Assembly (NCBI GenBank): GCA_026419775.2
Contig: JAOPGA020000703.1
Coordinates: forward strand, 1-37,923
Source of the DNA: Acrasis kona
Lineage: Eukaryota > Heterolobosea > Eutetramitea > Acrasida > Acrasidae
Length of the DNA stretch: 37,923 nt
Reading direction: 5' to 3'
The notes beneath the pieces were generated by a model that was not told the DNA's origin, made no database searches, and saw nothing but the letters and a program-made list of their open reading frames with translations. This document shows positions 31,498 through 37,923 of this stretch, piece by piece; positions within the stretch are counted from its first letter, which is position 1, and the number at the start of each line of letters is the position of its first letter. The position numbers were made by a program, and so were the translations under genes.

Positions 31498-31713
31498 AAG
31501 GGCTGTGGCGTCGTTTGTATTGTCCACCATCGATGACGCCATATTTCTCTTCAGTGCTATAACTCATCATATGGCTATCCTCCATGCGGAGTGTGAGTGT
31601 TCCAAAAGCACGCGGCCATAAAATCAGAAACGTTGTGCGGGGCCGCAAATCTTATCCGCAAAAATTAGTCGTTTTATTAACGGAGTCTACGGAGCTACGG
31701 AAGACCAGTTGGG

Positions 31714-31720
31714 TATATAT
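31714..31720 (+). promoter_or_regulatory. Possible TATA box of the terpene synthase gene
   Basis: TATATAT lies 52 bp before the ATG at 31772, a plausible distance for a short 5' UTR. No experimental start site is available. Confidence 0.35.
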
Positions 31721-31771
31721 GGTCAAATACAATAGAAATATTAAACAACAGAAATTTTTTGTGAACACATC

Positions 31772-32695
31772 ATGGTACAAGGTCAAATTGACGTCACTGC
31801 ACTCATCAGATCCTTCATGCTTAACGCAGGTTACGACATAGCGACTGTGCCCATTATACATTCGTGCAAGAGTTTGGAGCAACTATTGATCGACAGAGTT
31901 GCAAGTTGGAACCTACAGGACAGTTACACATACAAAATGATGAACAAACTCGTTGCACCTGCCTGTGCTATGGCCAACATGGCTTACAATAGCCATCCAT
32001 TCAAAGCAAAAGAGATGGTGGCAGTCTATAGTTTGTTTCTACTATATATCGATGACAAGAGCCAAGAAATGTGTGAACAGCTTGGAATGTTTCAGTACAA
32101 CTTTTTAACAAGGTCTTCCTTTGGCCATCCTATCCTTGAAGTCTTCTCATCGTTTTTGTTGGAAATGAAGTCACAATACGGAATGTACGCTTGGAGTGCA
32201 ATCTTTACTTCAACTATCGAATTTATACACGGTTGCCACTTGGAGACACAACTACTAAAGGCAGAAATACCAACCAGCGCTAAGAGCTTTCCAAGATTTT
32301 TAAGATTTAAGACCGGAGCATCCGCTGCATTTGCTCATCTTCTCTTTTGTGAACCTATGGTGCCGTCCTCGGAATTTTTGAACAAGTACCTTATGGCGAT
32401 ACCAGATATAATTGACTTTATCGATCTGGGAAACGATGTTCTGTCCTTCTACAAGGAATCCGTTGTTGGTTGCGAGACTGATACTCATTTTATGGAGGAG
32501 GCCAAAGTAAGAGAGGTTGATGTGACATCTATTCTAAAGATGTACAGCAGTGAATGCTTAAAAGTAAGAAGCAGGATTCCAATAATTTTAGGCGACGAAA
32601 AACTTACGTCCATTTTTGAAACATTCGTTAATGGATATATAATGTTCCATAATACACAAAACAGATACAGACTAAATGAACTATGGTGTCAATAA
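31772..32695 (+). CDS. Trichodiene synthase (TRI5)-like class I terpene cyclase
   Basis: Single exon, 307 residues. The aspartate-rich motif is IDDKSQE (D94, D95), compared with LDDSKDD in TRI5. The NSE/DTE site is NDVLSFYKE (N221, S225, E229), nearly the TRI5 NDLMSFYKE. The C-terminal pair is NRYRL (R298, Y299). TIEFIHGCHLET and FPRFLRFKTGAS also align with TRI5-type proteins. It lacks the longer TRI5 C-terminus. It should ionise farnesyl (or geranyl) diphosphate with Mg2+ to make a sesqui- or monoterpene; the product cannot be predicted. TRI5-like cyclases are best known from fungi and some bacteria, so transfer is a real possibility. The stop lies inside AATAAA. Confidence 0.82.
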   Translation: MVQGQIDVTALIRSFMLNAGYDIATVPIIHSCKSLEQLLIDRVASWNLQDSYTYKMMNKLVAPACAMANMAYNSHPFKAKEMVAVYSLFLLYIDDKSQEMCEQLGMFQYNFLTRSSFGHPILEVFSSFLLEMKSQYGMYAWSAIFTSTIEFIHGCHLETQLLKAEIPTSAKSFPRFLRFKTGASAAFAHLLFCEPMVPSSEFLNKYLMAIPDIIDFIDLGNDVLSFYKESVVGCETDTHFMEEAKVREVDVTSILKMYSSECLKVRSRIPIILGDEKLTSIFETFVNGYIMFHNTQNRYRLNELWCQ

Positions 32696-33331
32696 AGCAA
32701 ATTTTGTAAATGTTGTACTCTGTCAAATGTGCCATACTTCTCCTACATGCTTCATAGTCTTGTTCTTCTTTCTCATCTTTATATATACTCTCATGTTTTC
32801 CTCCTCAATTTAACTGTTGTGGAGAAGGATCAACAACCTGTTAACAAATAAAAGTTATCCAAGCCATGTGAGTGATTTTTACTACAACATTTTTTATTCA
32901 AGTACACATCATTGTTTGATTATGGTTGATTGTCCGCGAATATCTCGTAAGTTATTACCAAACTGTCTTAGGCATACGTTCTTCATAATCAAAATTTTCG
33001 TTTTTCTTCTACTTCTTTACTATGCATATCTTTATACAGCGAAAACTATTTGGTGGGCCAAGTCTCTCACTACAAAACGTTCATCTAAGTTTGTCTATTG
33101 TTGTGTAAATGGTGTTGATTGTAAACTGAATAAAAGAATCTCTCAACTGTGGTGAGACCATCTGGACCCACAGATGCATTACTACTGCAGTTTGTCTAAA
33201 AGAATTTAGGATGTAGTGTTATAAATGGAGGACAGTACCTGATATAATAAGTGCAAGATAATTAAAAAAATTTATTTTAGTGAAAATATTGTTTATCAAC
33301 ATTTAAAATAGTTTAACGGAAACTTCCGTGT
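32696..33331. other. Interval between terpene synthase and RGS genes
   Basis: About 640 AT-rich bases holding a TATATATA at about 32780 and one small open frame (separate entry). No RNA gene is recognised. The last about 60 bp include the RGS gene's polyadenylation region. Confidence 0.45.
32922..33155 (+). CDS. Small single-pass membrane protein candidate (77 aa)
   Basis: From the ATG at 32922 the frame encodes a basic N-terminus, one strong membrane helix (FFIIKIFVFLLLLYYAYLYT) and a Cys-containing basic tail. A TATATATA lies about 140 bp upstream. There is no homologue I recognise. The composition is coherent for a small membrane protein, but AT-rich sequence produces such frames by chance. 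Confidence 0.3.
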   Translation: MVDCPRISRKLLPNCLRHTFFIIKIFVFLLLLYYAYLYTAKTIWWAKSLTTKRSSKFVYCCVNGVDCKLNKRISQLW

Positions 33332-33781
33332 TCAATGGTTTCCAATGGATGCCATACGTTGATTTGTAATTTCAACACAAACCGGATGTGACTTGAATTT
33401 TGAGAGCATATCATCTGTACATCTTATAACCTCACACTCAAGCTCCGAAAAAACATTCCTTGATAGTATTCCTTCCTCTTCGAATATCTTTCTCTGGATG
33501 TCTCTTCTTGTTTTTTGTGAGACGCCCACATCCATGGGTGACATTGGGTGAATGTAAGTCCTGTAAATGAAAGAAGCCTTTTCCAATCTCTGATAGGCAT
33601 CGGAGTTGTGGTAGTCGTGTATGTCTATCAAAAGTAGAATGTATTCCTCCGAGTGCATTTGTTGAGACAGCTTTAGTAGTGAGTGCACTAGAGAAGGATG
33701 CTCTATTATATGCATAATCTCTAACGGAGGTATGGCCGTCCTCCCTACGATGCAGTTGGATCGACTCCGATGTGTTGTCAT
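33332..33781 (-). CDS. RGS-domain protein (regulator of G-protein signalling)
   Basis: 149 residues from the ATG at 33781 (MTTHRSRSNC). Nearly the whole protein is one RGS-like helical bundle: LEIMHIIEHPSLVHSLLKL, HSEEYILLLIDIHDYHN, ASFIYRTYIHP, QKTRRDIQRKIFEEE and FSELECEVIRCTDDMLSKF correspond to successive RGS helices. RGS proteins speed GTP hydrolysis by G-alpha subunits at the plasma membrane. No lipid-anchor, DEP or kinase domain is attached. Identification rests on helix pattern rather than a single motif. Confidence 0.65.
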   Translation of the reverse strand: MTTHRSRSNCIVGRTAIPPLEIMHIIEHPSLVHSLLKLSQQMHSEEYILLLIDIHDYHNSDAYQRLEKASFIYRTYIHPMSPMDVGVSQKTRRDIQRKIFEEEGILSRNVFSELECEVIRCTDDMLSKFKSHPVCVEITNQRMASIGNH

Positions 33782-33818
33782 TTTGTTTGTGCGGGTGTAC
33801 AATTCAACGGTGAAGTTC

Positions 33819-33826
33819 TTTTATAA
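33819..33826 (-). promoter_or_regulatory. Possible TATA box of the RGS gene
   Basis: On the minus strand TTATAAAA ends about 38 bp upstream of the RGS start codon, implying a very short 5' UTR. The sequence from here to 34123 holds no other gene I can support. Confidence 0.4.
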
Positions 33827-34123
33827 TGTTCGGATTCTCCGGTCAGTCGGAGTGCTTCCATTATGGTATCAAATTCAAATGGAAGTCTCTGTAGAATGCA
33901 ATTATGGCCTAGTGTGTAAAAAAAAAGTGAAAAAAGTATGCCATTTCTTGAAAACATACTGATTGAGGAGTATAACAAAAGGATGCTGTTTTTAGGGTAT
34001 TATAATTCATACTAGATGTTAGAATAAATACTCGTGATGGAGGAATCTTTCAATTGTATCATCAACAAACAAGGTGGGCTTTGGAAAAATAAATTTATTT
34101 ATTACCCGTATCAATCTGATCCC

Positions 34124-35298
34124 TTATCGCTTTATACTCAACTTGGTGTCAATCTTTAAGTGATCCACATCTTGTTTGTTCCATTGTGCCAAGAATTGTC
34201 CAGCGCAATCTTTGAGTTTTTGTGGCTTCACTCCACAATCCTCAAAGGTCATAATGTCATGTGTTTCAGGATTTTCGGTCGCAACCGAATCGTATCTCTG
34301 GCGGACCATAAGGTCCTCGGTAAATGCTGGACCCCAAGTGAATTCGTTCAATTTACCAAAGAATTGGGCTATAAATGGACTCAAGTTCAGACTGTTTGGA
34401 TTCTCTTCGATAATCTTTGCAGTAACGTGAAGCAGCTCGTACCAAGTGAACACTTCCGGTCCGTTGAGCTCAATCGTTCTACCAACAGTGTGCCTGCTGA
34501 TGGCAGCGTTTGCAATGGCGTCACCAACATCCACGCACTAAATGTCGTCGTCATCATCATTATTCTTAAAATTTAACTTACGTATGCTGGTTGTACTTTT
34601 GCGCTACCCTCATTGACGAGCGGTACTCCTGATGTGAAGCGCATGGTCTTTGCGATCCAGTTCAAGAAGCGATCTTCGGTTCCATAAATGTAATTGGGTT
34701 TGATGATGGTGGCCGATGGGATTTCATTTCTCACGGTTTCCTCTGCTATTCCCTTGGTTGCCCAATATTTTGATTCGTGGTTGGCTTGGGCGTTAATGCA
34801 TGACACGTGAATGTATCTGCCTACTTTGGTCTCGTTGCAAGCCTTGACAATTTGTTCAGTAGAGTACACGTTGGAGTTGTACATGCTGTCGTCGAAAAGC
34901 TTGTTAACATCACGACCAAGTGCGTTGATGACAATGTTGCTACGTGAGGTGATATCGGTTAAAGTATCAAACTTGTCCAAAGCAAATCTCATAGGGACGA
35001 TTTGACCGACATCCCCAAGGCATTTGAGTCCAATGACGTCGTAGTCAGAAAAACGGTGAGGAAGGATTACTTGGTAACCGAGGTCAGAAAGAGAACCAAC
35101 AATATACCTTCCGAGAAATCCACTACATCCAAACACTGTTGCGACGGGGAAGTTGGTATGGGTGTTTCCTAGTTGTTTGTTACCGGAGGAACGGAAGTTA
35201 ATAGCCTGTTGATGTGAATATCTCTTTTGAAACGCATTTGGGGTTGGGAGTTTTGTATTCTTGAGAAGCACTCCTTGTGTTCTTGACAGAGATTTCAT
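34124..35298 (-). CDS. NDUFA9: Complex I 39-kDa subunit NDUFA9
   Basis: Exons 34582-35298 and 34124-34537 around a 44-nt intron give 376 residues, the usual size. The N-terminus (MKSLSRTQGVLLKNTK...KRYS) is a typical basic mitochondrial presequence. An SDR-type Rossmann fold follows: ATVFGCSGFLGRYIV binds NADPH in the family, then VINALGRDVN, HVSCINA and KYWATKGIAEE. It is an accessory subunit at the membrane-matrix arm junction of respiratory complex I. The catalytic Tyr of active SDRs is not conserved in this family, consistent with a structural role. Confidence 0.9.
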
Positions 35299-35516
35299 AC
35301 TGGTTGTTTGCTAGTCAATTACACGGTTGACAGAATAATTTTAAACGCAAAACAATGAAGGGGAATACCGTGTGTTAATTTATACAAGTTCATCCCATGT
35401 CCTATTGTTGTCTATATACACGTGCATCAGGAAGAATTTTAAAAGCAACATTTTTCATAAAAGACTGGATGTGAGTGTTTATATCAATAAACAAGTTAAT
35501 AAAATCAAATAATAAT

Positions 35517-36251
35517 TTATAGCACATCAATGAGTGATTGTTTCATGTCGGTTACAATGTTTGTGGCTTGCTTGTCTCTTAAATTGAAAATACTTTCTAC
35601 TACAGAAATCTCTGTTGCTGTGGTGTTTAGACCGCAGAATGCACTCCAATCATTTACAACCATACCGCCTCCAATGACCTCACTACCTCTGTTTACTGTT
35701 CCTGCCACAATGGGTACTTGAAGCATGTTTGATAATTTATCTTGTTCTCTGACTGGAGTCTTTGCATGTACCATACCACCTTGGTTGCTCAAAACACAGT
35801 AACTTCCGACTAAAGGATTGTTCGCTATTGTTGTTCTGAAAACCTCAACGCCTAGAACATCTTGGATAATCTCTTCTGTATTCTTATCAAAGTCTTTGTG
35901 AATTAATGCTACATGGTCATTAGCGGCGATACAGTTTCCCAAAGCGGAAAGACGCTCTTCCACACGCTGTACGATAACCTCGTCGGGTAGGGAGTTCCTT
36001 ATGTGTAATAGTTCTTGATCTGTGGTTGTGCTTGGTAATAATAGACCATTCTTGTTGCCTGCACATAGACTTCCCACAATACGGCATCCTGCAATTGATG
36101 CATAGACAACAGGTATATGATCTGATAATTCAGCGTCGAAAACAGAGTAAAAGTTAGCCGCAGTTCCGTGTGCAACTAGGCAATATTTGTTCGTGAGTAC
36201 GGAGAAGACTCCGATTTCGCTACTGTTCTGGAACTGTGTTCTGGTGGCCAT
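35517..36251 (-). CDS. EIF6: Translation initiation factor eIF6
   Basis: Single exon, 244 residues, the length typical of eIF6. [60 protein letters not shown] and [20 protein letters not shown] are conserved pentein-fold blocks. eIF6 binds 60S subunits, is needed for their biogenesis in the nucleolus and prevents premature joining with 40S in the cytosol. Nothing unusual is seen. Confidence 0.96.
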   Translation of the reverse strand: MATRTQFQNSSEIGVFSVLTNKYCLVAHGTAANFYSVFDAELSDHIPVVYASIAGCRIVGSLCAGNKNGLLLPSTTTDQELLHIRNSLPDEVIVQRVEERLSALGNCIAANDHVALIHKDFDKNTEEIIQDVLGVEVFRTTIANNPLVGSYCVLSNQGGMVHAKTPVREQDKLSNMLQVPIVAGTVNRGSEVIGGGMVVNDWSAFCGLNTTATEISVVESIFNLRDKQATNIVTDMKQSLIDVL

Positions 36252-36803
36252 GTTGTTTTTTCTTCTTGTTGAACTTCGAGTGTGTATTTAAAATTCCTGG
36301 TTGAGTTTCGATTTTGAGATTGAACATTGGTTCCCAATTAAAAATACTCATGATATTACAAAAGGAGTTCGTATCCATGAAAACAAAACATAAAAGAATC
36401 CGCCCGGACGGTTGAAGATTCAAACGGATTTAATACAAATTTCGAGTGGCGCATGCGGTATAAAATACAAATGAAAAGAATTCAAAGAATAGATTGACTT
36501 CAATTATACATTCACCAATGGTTATAGAATTTAGTCCATCAAACGGTCCACATTTTAACATAGAGGATGTCCTATCTATTGAATACATAATTTGGGCTCG
36601 TGACTATTAAAAAAGAAAAGATTGGAAGAAAAAATGATCTTAATTAATAGAGTAATCCCACTTATGGCTGCTCTGTTACTGGTGATGAGTAGCCGTGCAT
36701 CCTGAAGCTACCACTGTACTACGTCTGCCTGCTTATGAAAGTGCTGCCAGCAGGTACACATTTGGCAGATTTGATTAGACCAATGAAATCATGTTTATTA
36801 ATT
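36252..36803. other. Gene-poor interval between eIF6 and cyclin
   Basis: About 550 bp. A plus-strand TATAAAAT occurs near 36460. A 30-codon plus frame begins at 36518 (MVIEFSPSNGPHF). A 23-codon plus frame at 36634-36705 (MILINRVIPLMAALLLVMSS) looks like a bare signal peptide; just after it another frame reads VHPEATTVLRLPAYESAASR. They might be pieces of a small secreted-protein gene that is spliced or decayed; I cannot join them with confidence. Confidence 0.35.
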
Positions 36804-37720
36804 TTATAGTACTATCCCTTCAAATTCATACAAGGATAACAAACAATTGTTATCTCCTGAGCATACTCTCACAAGACAGTTTGCACTCTCCTTGATAGTC
36901 TTTTGCTCTATTCCAGATATAGAACTCACTAAGTGTCAAGTAAGATGTAATGAATAATAAGAAACGTACAAGTGGAGATGAGAGCTTTTGAATTGTTTGG
37001 ACTTTTTGTAATTAGTGCCGAACTGCATGCTATGATACCACAAGCTAATAATTTCACATTACTGTTGAGAAGATCTGGATGAAACAGAGTCATGTCAGTG
37101 CAAAGAGCACACATTGAATATAATTTATTATCATGAAATTCTAGTCCTTCGTGTATGTGTGACAGAAACAAATCTATGATGTCGAATACAGACACCACAC
37201 GAAGCTTGAAGTTTAGAGTGTTCAACATTTCAATTTCTTTTCTTGTTATAACAAAATAAAGTTCTTCTACTTACCGGCATCTAGCACGTGTTGTATGGTA
37301 ATGGACTTGTTCATGGCAACAATACTGCTTGCATCAATATGGAATGTTTCGTACATTTTGATACTTATCTTCTCATGATCATTACAGACACCTATAACTT
37401 ACTTACCATAACTGATATTATACCAAACAGTGTAGAATCAACTCTGACATCACCTTGTGTCAATTTAGATTTGGTTGTTAAGTATCTATATGCTAAGATA
37501 GTCGCACTATATTTGGTGATAGGACATACATCCATAGTCTTCTCTAGTAAGTTACACTTTGCTTCGATGAACTTGCCTTGGATATCAAAAGTATTCTGTC
37601 CACAAGCGTTTGATTGTCCTTAAGAAAGGTTATAAAACTGGTTATGTCATTGTCAAATTGATCTGAATAACTTGATGTAATTCGACGCAAACGGTCTTCA
37701 ATATCTTGTTGGCATGCCAT
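36804..37720 (-). CDS. Cyclin-fold protein
   Basis: Five exons, from the start: 37672-37720, 37407-37618, 37275-37368, 36970-37236, 36804-36928 (introns 53, 38, 38 and 41 nt). All joins keep frame, giving 248 residues. ILAYRYL, SVMISIKMYET and VLDAEIEMLNTLNFKLRV are the core helices of a cyclin box. SMCALCTDMTLFHPDLL and LLACGIIACSSALI resemble the second cyclin fold, as in mitotic-type cyclins. No destruction box is seen in the short N-terminus. It likely activates a CDK; the subtype is uncertain. Introns 2 and 3 end in AAG rather than TAG. The first intron (donor GTTATT) is the least certain. Confidence 0.7.
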
Positions 37721-37923
37721 TTGTTCAATACAATAAAAATAAACCTTTACAATTCAAAGAAAATTTACAACTTCTGATCCTTATCTATTCGTTTAGAAGA
37801 ATACAATAGAAGCACAGATCTTTAATGACATCAGCCTCAATGTCAAGTCAAATGTAGAACAGTAAGATTAATTTCCAAACATTAAAACGTTTTATTAATG
37901 TGTCTATCAAAAGTTGAAGTACG
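37721..37923. other. Upstream region of the cyclin gene and window end
   Basis: AT-rich. On the minus strand AATAAAAC at about 37890-37898 follows a possible stop (37907-37909), so the 3' end of another minus-strand gene may begin beyond the window. Too little is present to support a call. Confidence 0.3.

Noticed and set aside
31490-31575. Actin gene fragment on the minus strand
   Set aside because: Only about 11 residues (DATALVCDSGS) resemble actin and the sequence diverges at once; too short to annotate as a gene.
33778-33978. Minus-strand 66-codon frame upstream of the RGS gene as its N-terminus
   Set aside because: It is in another frame, a TATA-like TTATAAAA lies inside it, and the RGS domain is complete without it.
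36680-36770. C/D box snoRNA near a GTGATGA and CTGA pair
   Set aside because: Spacing is too short, there is no terminal stem and no proper D box at the far end.

Overview
The window is nuclear DNA of a unicellular eukaryote. Genes are packed closely, some tail to tail within 20-45 bp. Most introns are 35-45 nt with GTAAGT/GTATGT-like donors, and AATAAA often overlaps the stop codon. Complex I NDUFA9, eIF6, Vps51, PRMT1 and a sperm-tail PG-rich (ciliary) protein point to a mitochondriate protist whose lineage has or had a flagellum. A heterolobosean or amoebozoan amoeba would fit. I cannot name the species from sequence alone.

Layout. 0-3.2 kb: the 3' part of a giant Thr/Pro-rich, probably GPI-anchored surface protein. 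3.2-7.3 kb: a full ABCB transporter on the minus strand. 8.2-12.9 kb: a membrane glycerophosphodiester phosphodiesterase, a PG-rich ciliary protein and an ADP-ribosylglycohydrolase, all plus strand. 12.8-16.6 kb: a 3.46-kb insertion between two 184-bp direct repeats, carrying an NTPase-nuclease gene of the kind seen in Crinkler/CR effectors plus a gene fragment. 16.6-18.3 kb: a FUN14 protein and a 2-phosphoglycerate-kinase-like P-loop protein. 18.4-24.9 kb, minus strand: Vps51, PRMT1, a GBP-like GTPase and 3-hydroxyisobutyryl-CoA hydrolase. 24.95-25.6 kb: ChaC. 26.1-28.7 kb, minus strand: a hotdog thioesterase and an LRR/TKL kinase whose 5' end is missing. 28.7-31.5 kb: a patchwork of copied neighbouring fragments enclosing an archaeal-type ATPase-nuclease gene. 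31.8-32.7 kb: a trichodiene-synthase-like terpene cyclase. 33.3-37.7 kb, minus strand: an RGS protein, NDUFA9, eIF6 and a cyclin.

The main points of interest are two unrelated P-loop NTPase + restriction-endonuclease-like genes. Each sits where host sequence has been duplicated around it. In the first case a 184-bp duplication leaves both flanking host genes (ADP-ribosylglycohydrolase and FUN14) with complete ends. In the second, three fragments flanking or embedded around the ATPase are colinear copies of the adjacent thioesterase-kinase locus. This suggests, but does not prove, that such genes spread by break-and-repair insertion. The terpene synthase directly beside the second one is a candidate for horizontal transfer.

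Exon structures were worked out by eye from frame continuity and splice consensus. Family assignments rest on recognised motifs, not on searches.
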